This document shows positions 21,213 to 31,632 of a DNA stretch of 64,000 bases, piece by piece. Made by a program: the position numbers and the translations under genes. The stretch is from Mycobacterium sp. (GTDB lineage Bacteria; Actinomycetota; Actinomycetes; Mycobacteriales; Mycobacteriaceae): contig JAGYKK010000010.1 in NCBI GenBank assembly GCA_018401645.1, positions 25,553 to 89,552 of the forward strand. The letters run 5' to 3'. Position 1 is the first letter of the stretch; the number at the start of each line of letters is the position of its first letter. The notes below the pieces were generated by a model. That model searched no databases, was not told the origin of the DNA, and saw nothing but the letters and a program-made list of their open reading frames with translations.

Positions 21213-22040
21213 GTGACGCCGATGGCGGGTATCCCCACCCTGGCGCTCAGTGACGACCACATCATCCCGGTGCTGGGCCTGGGTGTCGCGGAGTTGCCGC
21301 CGGAGCAGACCGAGAGCGCGGTCAGCGCCGCTCTGGCCGCGGGCTACCGCCTGATCGACTCCGGTCCCGCCCCCGAGAGCGAGGAAGCCGTCGGACGCGC
21401 CATCGCCGACTCCGGGATCCCCCGCGCCGAGATCTACGTCGCCGCCAGGTCAGCGACCCGGGATCAGGGGTTTCAGTCCTCTCAAGACGCCTGCCGAGCC
21501 AGCCTGTCCCGATTGGGGCTGGACTACGTCGACCTGTTCCTGATCGACTGGCCCGTCGAGCAAGACGGCCGCTACGTCGACGCCTGGGCCGGGCTGTTGA
21601 AGTCCAAAGAGGTCGGTGACGCCAGGTCCATCGGCGTCGGCAACTTCGATGCCGAGCAACTGACCGACATCATCGACCTGAGTTTCACCACACCGGCGGT
21701 CAACCGGATCGAACTGCATCCGCTGCTGAATCAAGCCGCGCTACGGGCCTTTCACGACGGACATTCGATCGCCACTGTTGCCTACTGTCCGTCGGGTGAG
21801 ACTGAACTGGCTACGCACCCGGCTCTCTTGGCGGTGGCCGCCGCCCACGGCAGGTCAGCGGAGCAGGTGTTGATCAGATGGAGCATCCAACTGGGCAACG
21901 TGATGATCGCTTCGGCCTCGGAACCGGACCGCATCACCGAAAACATCGACGTGTTCGGCTTCGAACTGACACCGGCTGAGATGGAGAGGATCAACGGCCT
22001 CGACGACGGCACCCGGTTCCGGTTCCAGCCGAGCGCCTGA
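21213..22040 (+). CDS. Aldo/keto reductase-fold protein lacking catalytic residues
   Basis: 275-residue full-length homologue of Rv2971, with AKR features such as [22 protein letters not shown] and the C-terminal [14 protein letters not shown] segment. Of the AKR tetrad only Asp survives: the expected D-T-A-x-x-Y reads DSGPAP (Tyr to Pro), the Lys position in the VTTKL-like strand reads VAARSA, and the His in LIHWP reads LIDWP. The cofactor loop is also altered. The frame is clean. Probably a pseudoenzyme, or a gene early in decay. GTG start after GGAAAGG. Confidence 0.8.
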   Translation: MTPMAGIPTLALSDDHIIPVLGLGVAELPPEQTESAVSAALAAGYRLIDSGPAPESEEAVGRAIADSGIPRAEIYVAARSATRDQGFQSSQDACRASLSRLGLDYVDLFLIDWPVEQDGRYVDAWAGLLKSKEVGDARSIGVGNFDAEQLTDIIDLSFTTPAVNRIELHPLLNQAALRAFHDGHSIATVAYCPSGETELATHPALLAVAAAHGRSAEQVLIRWSIQLGNVMIASASEPDRITENIDVFGFELTPAEMERINGLDDGTRFRFQPSA

Positions 22041-22066
22041 GTCCCCGGAGCCCCTGAACCCCCGAG

Positions 22067-22771
22067 TCACCCCGCCGGACAGGCCGATGACGCCTCCCGC
22101 AACCGCAGCGCCGAGGCCTCATCCACCGGTAGGTCATAGCCCCGCACGACAGCGATGAACGCCACCGCGTACTGACACCAGAACGCGGTGTTGGGCGGCA
22201 TCCAGGCACCCGGCGGCTGATCGCCCTTGTCCTGGTTGGCCCCGCCGGCGACCGCGAGCAGGTTGGCCGGGTCGTTGGCGAACCGGGCCCGCATCTCGTC
22301 GGTCCAGTCCTTGGCGCCCATATCCCAGGCGAACGCCAGCGGAACCAGGTGGTCGATCTGCACCGAGGCGCCCACCCGGTTGCCGCGAACAAACGCGATC
22401 GTGGCATTGGTGTACGGATCGCGCAGAGTGCCGCCGGCAACCGCCTGCGGACAGCGCTTGGTGCTCACGTAGGTCTTGTCGTCGAGGTCGCGGTTCAGGA
22501 TGTCGTTGCGGGTGTCACATCCGTTGCGACCGCCCGGCGCGTTGTTGTCGTCGTCCCAGGCATCTCCGAAGGCCGCCCGGCGGTAGTCCTCGCCCCGGAT
22601 CCGCTCCCTGACCACCGCCACCCCGGCAAGCACGTCCGAACCCGGGGCGACGGTAGGCATCGTCCCGCCGGCCACCGGACCCGAGCGTCCGGAACCGGCC
22701 AGCACCCCAACGGCGACGATCACGGCCAGGACGGCGAACAGCGCCCACCACAGCAACGGGCCGCGCTTCAC
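22067..22771 (-). CDS. Exported HNH-type nuclease-like protein (DUF1524/GmrSD-C related)
   Basis: 234 residues, Rv2972c equivalent. An N-terminal signal/anchor helix (residues 7-27) precedes an extracytoplasmic domain with IDHLVPLAFAWDMGA and, later, FANDPANLLAVAGGANQDKG, which resemble the His-metal core of secreted HNH nucleases. Paired cysteines (NGCDTR, KRCPQ, WCQYA, SSACPAG) would suit disulfides outside the cell. The ATG overlaps the recG stop (ATGA). Role unknown. Confidence 0.75.
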   Translation of the reverse strand: MKRGPLLWWALFAVLAVIVAVGVLAGSGRSGPVAGGTMPTVAPGSDVLAGVAVVRERIRGEDYRRAAFGDAWDDDNNAPGGRNGCDTRNDILNRDLDDKTYVSTKRCPQAVAGGTLRDPYTNATIAFVRGNRVGASVQIDHLVPLAFAWDMGAKDWTDEMRARFANDPANLLAVAGGANQDKGDQPPGAWMPPNTAFWCQYAVAFIAVVRGYDLPVDEASALRLREASSACPAG

Positions 22772-25010
22772 GCCTTGTCCAGGTACTCGATGCGGTCGGT
22801 GTCGGTGAACCGCCCGGCCAGGACCGCCATCCCGGGATGAGCGGGATCGGCGGCGTGGACCGCCTCACATAACTCCCGGGCGTCGAGAATGACCTCGAGA
22901 TGCTCGGCCAGCGACAGGAATTCCAACGTGACTGGTCGCCCGGACTGGTTGTCCCCCAGCACATCTCCCTCACGACGTTCGGCAAGATCCAAATCCGCCA
23001 GCGCGAAACCATCCAGGGTGCCGGCCACCGCCCGCAGCCGTTCGCCCGCCTTGGAGCTTTCCGGCAACCGGGTCACCAGCAGGCACAGGCTCGGATGCTG
23101 CCCACGCCCGATCCGGCCACGCAACTGGTGCAGTTGGCTGATGCCGAAGCGGTCCGCGTCGATCACCACCATCATGGTCGCATTGGGCACATCCACGCCG
23201 ACCTCGATCACGGTCGTGCTGACCAATACGTCGATCTCCCCGGCCCGGAACGCTCCCATCACGGCGTCCTTCTCCTCGGCCGGCAACCGGCCGTGCATGA
23301 GGCCGAGTCGCAGCCCGGCCAATGGCCCGCGGCGCAACTGCTCGAAGAGATTCACGACGGTGATCGGTGTGGGGGCACCCTGCTCGCCACCGTCGCCCTC
23401 CTTGTTCGCGGGAGTCACCGCGGTGTCGCTCTCGTCGATCCGGGAGGCCACCACGAAGGCCTGCCGGCCCTGGGCCACCTCTTCGGTGATCCGCTGCCAG
23501 GCCCGCGCCAGCCACTGCGGCTTCTCCGCCGCGAAGACCGTATTGGTGGCGATCGGTTGGCGCCCGCGGGGCAGTTCACGCAGGGTCGAAGTTTCCAGGT
23601 CGCCGAAAACGGTCAGCGCAACCGTGCGGGGGATGGGGGTCGCCGTCATCACCAACAGGTGGGGGGTTAGACCATCAGAGGCCTTGGCGCGCAGCCGGTC
23701 TCGCTGGTCGACACCGAACCGATGTTGCTCATCGACGACGACCAGGCCGAGGTTGGCGAACTCGACGGAATCCTGCAGCAGTGCATGCGTGCCGATCACG
23801 ATGCCGGCCTGCCCGGCTGCGACCTCGTCTTTCACCCGGCGCTTCTGGGCCGCCGACAGCGATCCGGTCAGCAGGGCCACCCGGGTTGCACCCTCAGCGG
23901 CGCCGAGTTGGCCGGCCATCGCCAGCGGGCCGAGGATGTCTGAGATCGCACGCGCATGCTGGACGGCCAGCACCTCGGTCGGCGCCAGCAGCGCGCACTG
24001 ATAGCCGGCGTCGACCATCTGCAGCATGGCCAGCACCGACACGATGGTCTTGCCGGAACCAACCTCGCCCTGCAACAGCCGATGCATCGGCCTGCTGGCG
24101 CCCAGTTCCGCGGAGATAACCGCGAGGACCTCGTGCTGGCCGGCGGTCAACTCGAACGGCAACTGCGCGGTCATCCCGGCCAGCAGATTTCGGACGTGGC
24201 GGTGCCGGCGGCCCCGACTCGGCAAGTCCGCTGCGGCGGCGCTGCGCCAGCGCCCACTGTAGGCCGACAGCCTCATCGAAGGTCAGTCGCTGGCGCGCCC
24301 GGTCCCGCTCGTCTTCTTTTTCGGCGAGGTGAATAGCCCGTAGGGCGGTATCTTCGCTGACCAGATGGCGTTGGTGCACAACACTTTCCGGTAGCGGGTC
24401 CGGGATCGGGTCTGCTACATTGAGGACTTGGCGGACGCAGGCGTAGATATCCCAGCTCTGCAACTTCGCCTTGGCGGCATAGATCGGGAAGAAGTCCCGC
24501 TCAAACGGCGACATGTCGAGATCGCCGCCCTGATCCGTGGCCGACGCAGCGATGGTCTTCAACGACTTGGTCCCGCCGATACGGCCCGACGGCGAGTTCA
24601 GGATCAAATACCCCGGATGGGTCAGTTGCATGGTGCCTTTGAAATAGCCCACCTCTCCGGACAGCATCAACCGGGTGCCCTTCACCAACTGCTTCTTGAG
24701 GTACTTGGCGTTGAAAAACGTCGCCGTCACCTTCGGGCGGCGGTTGCTCAAGGTGACGACAAGATATTCCCGGCTGGGGCTGCGATTCGTCCGGCGAATG
24801 TCGGCGCTGTCCACCTCACCGACGAAGGTGACGTGCTCACCGGGTTCGGGTGGAGCGTCCTCGGTTCCCAGAACTTTGCTGCCCTGGCTGTACTTCCGGG
24901 GATAGTGCCGCAGCAGATCCTCAACGGTGCGGATGCCGAACGCCTCCTCGAGGCCGCGCGCCGCCTTTATGCCGAGAATCGGCTCGGAGCCGGTCGGCCA
25001 GTGACACCAT
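22768..25010 (-). pseudogene. recG: ATP-dependent DNA helicase RecG, two frameshifts
   Basis: Branch-migrating helicase that remodels stalled forks. It starts MVSLADRL; the wedge (OB) domain and N-terminal part read up to FDEAVGLQWALAQ, and the helicase domain has LLQGEVGSGKT, DEQHRFGV, MTATPIPRT and QLRGRIGRG. One extra base seems present after MVSLADRL (near 24990), restoring IKAARGLEEAFGIRTVEDLL when removed, and another near 24210 between the wedge and LLAGMTAQLPFEL. Everything else is well conserved. Overlaps the following exported-nuclease gene by four bases. Pseudogene or sequence error. Confidence 0.85.
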
Positions 25011-25012
25011 GA

Positions 25013-26652
25013 TTACTCGACTCCGATAAGCAGCACGTCGCCGCGATGCCCGGTGCGGTAGCTGCTGAATTCGGTGCCCGGATGGCGGCGGTGGACATGA
25101 TCGGCGAGCAGGCCGGCGAGCGCGTCGCCGTCGACGGCCCCGGCCCCGATCAGCACGGTGACCAACTCTCCGCCCGAGCCGAGCAAAGAGGTCGACGAGG
25201 CCAGGTGGCAGCGGAACCGGCGTCGCCGGCGACCACCACGACCTCGTCACCGGCGATGCCGAGGCCGTCGCCGGCCTCGCAGGTACCTGCCCAGGTCAGT
25301 GCCTTCGCGGTGGCCATGCGCACCGATCCGTGCCGGATCCGGCTGCCGCCTGGGCCATCGCATACCCGTCGTCGACGGCGTGGTGGTCGGGAGGCGAGCG
25401 CAGCCAATCCCTGCACCATCGAGCCGCCGGCAGCGGCACTACACGATCCCCCACCCGATCGCGGCGGTGCAGCCGCCACCAGGTCCTCGGCTGAGACATA
25501 GCCGTTGGGAAGCACCATCACCGATGCGGCATCGGTGTCGACGAGTGCCCGCAGAAGCTGTTCGGCGCTGACTCCGTCGACCGGGTCATCCAGGCCGGCG
25601 TCCGGACGCACCACACACGCACCCTCCGCGCCGAACAGATATTCCGCGCCGTCCCCGTCGACCACCGCCAGCACCGCGCGCCGCCGGGCAATCCAGCCGC
25701 CCGGTGCGACGCGGCCGCCAGCCAACGGCAGATGCGGATCCTGCTCACTGAACCGGCGGCCAGTCCCACTTCTGACCGCCGCACCCGCATCGTCGGTGCA
25801 CGTGCACTGAATAGTCGGCCCCGTGGCTGCCAGCGCCACTGAGTCCCCAGTGACCTTCCAGCGACGCGCGCAGTCGATCCAGAGCCCCGGCCCGGCAATC
25901 GCCGATCAGGTACATGACCTCGAATTGCGGGGTCGCGATGTCGGCGACCCGGTGACCGGGTGGCGCGGGCCCGCCTGTAGGCCCGGCGCTGCGGCGCCTG
26001 ACCGGTGATCGCTGCGCCGAGTGCGTCAAGCAACACCAGCAGGCCACGACCGCCGGCATCCACCACCCCGGCTTCGGCCAGCACCGGGAGTTGCTCAGGG
26101 GTCCGGTCCAGCGCCGTTGCCGCAGCTTCGGCGGCAGCTGTGAGCACCTGCGGCAGTCCGGACGCCGTCAGCGGCCCGGCTCGGCGGTGGCCTCGGCGGC
26201 GGCTCAGAGCACCGACACCACCGTGCCGCCACCACCTCACCACCCATCGCCGACACCACCAGCATCGACGGCATGGCGCAGTGCCGCGCCGAGCAGGGCC
26301 GGGCCGATATCGGCCAGACCGGTGTCGGCCGGATCGGTGTCGGCGCTACCTCGGCGGTCACCTCCGCGAGGCTGCGCAGGATTTGCGACAGGATCACCCC
26401 GGAATTGCCTGGCGCCGCCAGTGCGCCGCGGGCAAGCGCCGGGCGGGCCACTACGGCGACGTCGCCGGTGGCGGTCGCCGGGTCCGCCGACAGCGCCGAG
26501 CGCATCGTGAATGCCATGTTGGTGCCGGTGTCGGAGTCGGCCACCGGAAACACGTTGAGCCTGTTGATCTCGTCGACGTGGCGCAGCAGATCACCCACGG
26601 CGGTGTGGGCCCAGTCATGCAGGGCTGATGCGTCCAGCCGCCGGTCGGGCAT
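25013..26652 (-). pseudogene. DAK phosphatase/dihydroxyacetone kinase-like (DAK1/DegV-type) protein, multiply frameshifted
   Basis: Rv2974c/Rv2975c family (FakA-like DhaL plus C-terminal domain). The DhaL nucleotide motif FPVADSDTGTNM and GNSGVILSQILR are near the start; PEQLPVLAEAGVVDAGGRGL, FEVMYLIGDCRAGALDRLRA and VMVLPNGYVSAEDL appear further on, each in a different frame. At least five shifts lie between 26360 and 25100. The end RGDVLLIGVE-stop is three bases before recG. FakA proteins phosphorylate fatty acids; in actinobacteria the role is unproven. Confidence 0.75.
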
Positions 26653-26805
26653 TGACACCCCTTTGACTCGTCTTCGGCACCTGATCCAGGGCATTTTCGG
26701 CGTTGCGAGTCAGCCTAGCCAGGTGAGCCGACAGTCGGCGTCGCCCCCGGGACAGCACTGGGCCGGATCCGGGCCAGCGCGTCGAGCAGCGATCGGACAC
26801 CCGTT

Positions 26806-26835
26806 TTGGCGTTGAACTCCCCACCCCGGTACCCT
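26806..26835 (+). promoter_or_regulatory. Weak candidate promoter of rpmB
   Basis: TTGGCG (26806-26811) and TACCCT (26830-26835) are separated by 18 bases in the 250-base gap between the divergent DAK-family gene and rpmB. Hexamers are only partly consensus; no other signal is obvious in this gap. Confidence 0.3.
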
Positions 26836-26902
26836 CACAACGTTGTCGGGTTACCCGCGATGCGGTTGTTGGCCCCCTGATTCAAGATCTGAGGAGTTCG
26901 AG

Positions 26903-27097
26903 ATGGCTGCCGTCTGCGACGTCTGCGGTAAGGGCCCCGGCTTCGGCAAGGCTGTTTCGCACTCGCATCGCCGTACCAACAGACGGTGGAATCCCAATAT
27001 TCAGACCGTGCGTGCCACGGACCGACCCGGTGGCAACAAGCATCGCGTCAAGGTGTGCACCTCCTGCCTGAAAGCCGGCAAGGTCACTCGCGGCTGA
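26903..27097 (+). CDS. rpmB: Ribosomal protein bL28
   Basis: 64-residue large-subunit protein. It keeps the zinc-binding cysteines (CDVCG near the start, CTSCLKAG near the end), i.e. the C+ form. The ATG used is preceded by GAGGAG; the longer frame upstream has no similarity. Intact between two heavily damaged genes and convergent with ung. Confidence 0.95.
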   Translation: MAAVCDVCGKGPGFGKAVSHSHRRTNRRWNPNIQTVRATDRPGGNKHRVKVCTSCLKAGKVTRG

Positions 27098-27105
27098 TAT
27101 CCGCT

Positions 27106-27798
27106 TCAGGGCAGTCGCCAGTCCAGGGCCTCAGCGCCCATCCCGGCCAACAGTTCATTGGCCCTGCTGAACGGCCGCGACCCGAAGAACCCCCGGCTTG
27201 CCGACAGCGGCGAGGGGTGCGCCGACTCGATCACCGCGCAGGTGCTTTCCCTGAGCATGGGTTTCAGCGTGGCCGCGTCCCGACCCCACAGAATCGCCAC
27301 CAGTGGCTCGTCCCGGGCGGCCAGTGCCCGGATGGCACATTCGGTGACCACCTCCCAACCCTTGCCCCGGTGCGATGCCGGGGTTCCGGGCCGCACCGTC
27401 AGCACCCGGTTGAGCAGCATCACCCCGCGCCCGGACCACGTCGTGAGATCACCGTTGGCGGGTTGCGGGTGACCGAGGTCGGCACTGTATTCGGTGAAGA
27501 TGTTGACCAGACTGCGCGGCAGTGGGCGCACGTTCGCGGCCACCGAGAAACTCAGTCCGACCGCATGCCCCGGTGTCGGATAGGGGTCCTGGCCGACGAT
27601 GAGAACCCGGACGCCCGAGAACGGATCGCCGAACACGCGCAACACATCGGAGCCAGCCGGCAGGTAACCCCGGCCGGCGGCATTCTCCGCCCGCAGGAAC
27701 TCACCCATTCGTCCCACCTGTTCGCCCACCGGCGCCAGTGCCGCCGCCCAGCCGTCCTCGACGAGTTCACCGAAGGGACGTCCGCTCACGCTGGTCAA
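27106..27798 (-). CDS. ung: Uracil-DNA glycosylase
   Basis: Removes uracil from DNA, 230 residues. Catalytic water-activating motif [17 protein letters not shown] and the C-terminal minor-groove loop [18 protein letters not shown] are present. Start is ambiguous: TTG at 27798 or GTG at 27789 ([11 protein letters not shown]); neither has a clear RBS. Confidence 0.95.
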   Translation of the reverse strand: MTSVSGRPFGELVEDGWAAALAPVGEQVGRMGEFLRAENAAGRGYLPAGSDVLRVFGDPFSGVRVLIVGQDPYPTPGHAVGLSFSVAANVRPLPRSLVNIFTEYSADLGHPQPANGDLTTWSGRGVMLLNRVLTVRPGTPASHRGKGWEVVTECAIRALAARDEPLVAILWGRDAATLKPMLRESTCAVIESAHPSPLSASRGFFGSRPFSRANELLAGMGAEALDWRLP

Positions 27799-27846
27799 AT
27801 TAGTGCTTGTCAGGACTCCCCGGACGCCCCGGGTTATATTTCCGGC

Positions 27847-28860
27847 GTGCTGTTTCCGGCCGCCCGCGCGGCTTCGCGGTGGATCACCCCCCTACTCACG
27901 GTGACGGTCCTGGCGACCGCGGGTTGGACTCATAGCCCGGTGCAGGCCGGGCCCGCCCCGGCGGTACGCCTGGCCGCTGACGGGAACCCATTGGCCGGAA
28001 AACCCTTCTATGTCGATCCCATATCCCGGGCCATGGCCGCGGCGGAGAGCGCCGATCCACCCAGTCCGGAGCTGACCACGATCGCCAACACACCCCAGGC
28101 GTACTGGCTCGACCACGCGTTTCGGCCGCTACGGCTGCCGCCACGGTGTCCCGGTAGGGCGGCGCGGCGCAGGCCGCCGGTGCCATGCCGGTCTTGGTCC
28201 TCTATGCGGTTCCACATCGCGACTGCGGCAGTTTCGCGGCTGGTGGCTTTGCGACGGCTGCGGGTTATCGCGGATGGATCGACGCCAATGCGTCCGGCCT
28301 GCTTCGCTGCCGGCGGCGATAATCCTCGAACCCGATGCACTGGCGATGGCCGACTGCCTGTCGGCGGATCAACGCCAGGAGCGCTTCGGATTTGTTGAGC
28401 TACGGCGTCGACGTATTGACGTCACCTGGCCGCCGCCGTCTACGTCGACGGCGGACATTCGCGCGGGTCGGCGCGGAGGAGATGGCGGGCCCGACCCAAC
28501 GCGGTCGGCGTGGACCAGGCACGGGGTTTCAGCCTCAACATCACGAACTACTACACCACCGAAGAGCAGATCGGCTTCGGCGAGACGATCTCGGCACTGA
28601 CCAACGGCTCGCACTACGTGATTGACACCTCACGCAACGGTGTCGGGCCCCTTCCCGACGCCCCGCTGAGTTGGTGCAACCCGGACGGGCGAGCATTGGG
28701 CGTGGCGCCCACCACGGTCACCGCGGGTGCACACGCCGACGCCTACCTGTGGCTCAAACGCGTCGGTGAATCCGACGGGTCATGTGACCGCGGGGATCCT
28801 CCGGCCGGCCGGTTCATCAACGAGTTCGCCATCGAACTGGTCCGAAACGCGAGCCCCTAA
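27847..28860 (+). pseudogene. Secreted GH6 cellulase (CelA1-like), disrupted
   Basis: An N-terminal signal peptide, then ADGNPLAGKPFYVDPISRAM, MPVLVLYAVPHRDCGSFAAG, ILEPDALAMADCLSADQRQE (the conserved acid Asp of GH6), GFSLNITNYYTTEEQIGFGE and TAGAHADAYLWLKR give the full GH6 fold in pieces. At least four frameshifts occur (near 28125, 28300, 28385, 28440-28500), and a TAG at about 28157 replaces the Tyr expected before GGAAQAAG. It is like Rv0062 but at a different locus. GTG start. The mature enzyme would hydrolyse beta-1,4-glucan; this copy cannot be made whole. Confidence 0.8.
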
Positions 28861-28911
28861 CCGACCACACCCAGGGGGATCACCCCCAGCCGACGACACC
28901 CAGAAGGGGCA

Positions 28912-29864
28912 TCAGTCGAAGGACTGCCAGCCCGGAGATCCCGGCCACGCCGCCCCGTCGAGAAGGACCTCCGCGGCACCGGAGCGACCGCCCTGACACC
29001 CGCCAGCCAGGCGGCGGCCCGAGCGGGAAACATGCCAGAAGCGCATGGTCCTCACCACCGCCGAGCACCCATGCCCAGGGGTCCGCCCCGGCGGCCCGGC
29101 TACCTCCGTCACTGCCTCGATGTCAGTGCGCAGTGCTTCGCCATCCAGATCCATCGTGACGCCGGACGCCGTCGCCAGCTGACCCAGGTCGGCGAGCAGA
29201 CCGTCGGAGACGTCGGTCATCGCCAGCGCCCCGGCCTCAGCGGCAAGGCGCCCCTGACCGTACGGTGGACGTGGCACCAGGTGCCGATTCCGGATGTCGG
29301 CGAACCCGTCAATTCCGTTGCTCCACAGCGTAAGTCCGGCCGCCGATCGACCCAATTCACCCGCCACCGCGATCACCGCACCGGCTCGTGCCCCGCTGCG
29401 CAGGGACAGGCGGTCGCCCGCCCAGATCCCCCAGTGCGGCCACCGATATCACCCACTGCGGGCTGGCGACGAGGTCCCCCGACGATGCTCGCACCGAGGG
29501 CCTCGGCTTCCGCCCACATGCCGTCGCCGAGTTCGGTCATCCGCGCCACCGCGGTGGTCGGCGGAGCGCCGACGGCCACTACGAAGGCCGTGACGCTAGC
29601 GCCCATCGCCTCGATATCCGCAGCATTTTGGGCGATCGCCTTGCGGCCGACGTCATAGGCAGTGGACCAGTCCAGTCGGAAATGGCGTCCCTCGACAAGC
29701 ATGTCGGTACTCACTGCAACCCGGCCATCCGGCGCGTCGACGACGGCCGCATCGTCACCCGGCCCGACGCTGACCGCGGCCGGCCGGGACCGCCCGACGG
29801 TCAGTCTCTCGATCACGGCGAACTCCCCCGACTCCCCCAGGGTCGGTTCGGGGCCCTGTGTCAC
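28912..29864 (-). pseudogene. thiL: Thiamine-monophosphate kinase, frameshifted
   Basis: ThiL makes thiamine diphosphate from thiamine monophosphate. The first half (GESGEFAVIERLT, VGPGDDAAVVDAPDG, STDMLVEGRHFRLDW, AADIEAMGA) is clean. Then GGDLVASPQWVISV, IAVAGELGRSAAGL, MTDVSDGLLADLGQLA and GGGEDHALLACFP are spread over frames, with about four shifts at 29460, 29380, 29080 and 28980. The C-terminal VLLDGAAWPGSPGWQSFD ends at 28912. GTG start. If truly broken, thiamine diphosphate must come by another route. Confidence 0.8.
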
Positions 29865-29954
29865 CGCATCTCCTCTGCCAGGCCCTTCCGGGATCCTGCG
29901 GTACGTTGAAGCGCCAGTCTAGGTGGGCTTACGCACGGCAGACGAGGGGATGAG

Positions 29955-30515
29955 GTGGCGGGCGATCCCCCGGATAAGTCGGTGACCGGTCCGCTCCCGG
30001 ACGGTCCACCGCGGGCCCTAATCATCACCGCCATCGCCATCGCCGTCATCGCGCTCGGCGCCATCCTGGCGATCGCGGCAACCCGGCGCACCCCGGCTGC
30101 GCCGGTAGCCATCGCGGCCGTTCCGGCGCCCGGGGCGCAGAGCACACAGTGTCAGGCGCTGTTGAACACCCTGCCGGACTCCCTCGGTGGTCTCGAGCGG
30201 GCCGCGACCGCGCAACCAACTCCGGCCGGCACCGCGGCCTGGCGCGGCGATGGCGATCCGGTCATCCTGCGCTGCGGACTGGGCCGGCCGGCCGAGTTCG
30301 TCGTTGGCGCGCCCATTCAGGTGGTGAACGATGTGCAGTGGTTCCGGATCGACGATGCCGCCATCGAGCGCAGCACCTGGGTCAGCGTGGACCGGCCGGT
30401 GTACGTCGCGCTGACCCTGCCTGCCGGATACGGCGCAGCACCGATCCAGGACATGTCCGGGTTGATTGCGCGCACCATGGGTGCGATACCGATCCGTCCA
30501 GGGCCACCGGGCTGA
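29955..30515 (+). CDS. DUF3515 membrane-anchored protein
   Basis: 186 residues, Rv2980 equivalent. One transmembrane helix (about residues 21-43) and an extracytoplasmic domain with Cys residues in STQCQALL and ILRCGLG, ending RPGPPG. GTG start. Function unknown; it is always near thiL-ddl in mycobacteria. Convergent with ddl, 12 bases between the stops. Confidence 0.8.
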   Translation: MAGDPPDKSVTGPLPDGPPRALIITAIAIAVIALGAILAIAATRRTPAAPVAIAAVPAPGAQSTQCQALLNTLPDSLGGLERAATAQPTPAGTAAWRGDGDPVILRCGLGRPAEFVVGAPIQVVNDVQWFRIDDAAIERSTWVSVDRPVYVALTLPAGYGAAPIQDMSGLIARTMGAIPIRPGPPG

Positions 30516-30527
30516 GCGGGCCCGGTT

Positions 30528-31583
30528 TCAGCGCAGGCCGGTACCGCGAGCCAGTGCCGTCTCGACCATCGTGCCCAGCAGGGTCGGGTAGTCCACCCCG
30601 CTGGCGCCCCACATCCGCGGGTACATCGAGATGGTGGTAAACCCCGGCATCGTGTTGATTTCGTTGACAACCGGACCGGCCTCGGTGAGGAAGAAGTCGA
30701 CCCTGGCCAAACCCTGACAGTCCAACTCGGTAAAAGTGCGAATCGCCAAGTGCTGCAGCGCCTCTACGATGTCGCCGTCCAACCTCGCGGGGACGTCGAG
30801 TTCGGCGGCATCCTCCAGATACTTGGTGTCGAAGTCGTAGACGCCCACTCCAGGCACCCGGATCTCACCGATCGTGCTGGCCCGAACCGACCCGTCCGGG
30901 AACTCCAGTACCCCACATTCCAGTTCCCGGCCTGCGATCGCGGCCTCGACGATCACTTTCGGATCATGCCGCCGCGCGTCGGCGATAGCCGCGGTCAACC
31001 CAGCCTCGTCGGCCACCCGGCTCACTCCGATCGACGAACCTCCGCGGGCCGGCTTGACGAACAACGGGAAACCAAGGCGCGCAAGGTCTTCGGCTAGTGG
31101 CGTCCTCTGATCCGGGCGGAGGACCAGGTAATCTCCGACCGGCAGACCGCCGGCCGCGAGCAGTTTCTTGGCGAACTCCTTGTCCATCCCGGCAGCGCTG
31201 GCGAACACCCCCGCCCCGACGTACGGCAGACCTGCCATTTCCAGCAGTCCCTGGATCGTGCCGTCCTCGCCGTAGGGCCCGTGCAGAATCGGAAACACCA
31301 CATCCACCCCGGAGAGGATCTCGCCGACGAGCGCCAACGGGGTGTCCGAACCGCCGCTGACCGCCGGGAGTCGCCGGTCGGTGATCGTCAGATCCTCGGG
31401 GCGTGCGTCGGTCCGCTGCCAGGTGCCGTCGGCGGTGATCCCGACCGGGATCACCTCGAAACGCTCCGGGTCGAGATGGCGCAGGATGCTGCCGGCGGAC
31501 ACACACGAAATGGCGTGCTCGGAACTGCGCCCACCGTAGATGACGGCGACGCGGATCCGAGATCCCGCAGTACGGTCGGTCAC
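30528..31583 (-). CDS. ddl: D-alanine--D-alanine ligase
   Basis: ATP-grasp ligase forming the D-Ala-D-Ala end of the peptidoglycan precursor, 351 residues. [15 protein letters not shown] at the N-terminus, [30 protein letters not shown] and the metal site [20 protein letters not shown] are all present. GTG start. Target of D-cycloserine. Intact and essential. Confidence 0.95.
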   Translation of the reverse strand: MTDRTAGSRIRVAVIYGGRSSEHAISCVSAGSILRHLDPERFEVIPVGITADGTWQRTDARPEDLTITDRRLPAVSGGSDTPLALVGEILSGVDVVFPILHGPYGEDGTIQGLLEMAGLPYVGAGVFASAAGMDKEFAKKLLAAGGLPVGDYLVLRPDQRTPLAEDLARLGFPLFVKPARGGSSIGVSRVADEAGLTAAIADARRHDPKVIVEAAIAGRELECGVLEFPDGSVRASTIGEIRVPGVGVYDFDTKYLEDAAELDVPARLDGDIVEALQHLAIRTFTELDCQGLARVDFFLTEAGPVVNEINTMPGFTTISMYPRMWGASGVDYPTLLGTMVETALARGTGLR

Positions 31584-31632
31584 AAGCTGACAAGGCTACA
31601 GCCCCCGACGGGCACCCACGACGAACGCGTGA

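Noticed and set aside
28863..28895. GGGGG-ATCA-CCCCC hairpin between the GH6 and thiL genes as a terminator
   Set aside because: Only five base pairs and no T-run; too weak to call.
29865..29954. TPP riboswitch linked to thiL
   Set aside because: No thi-box-like conserved sequence was recognisable in the short gap.
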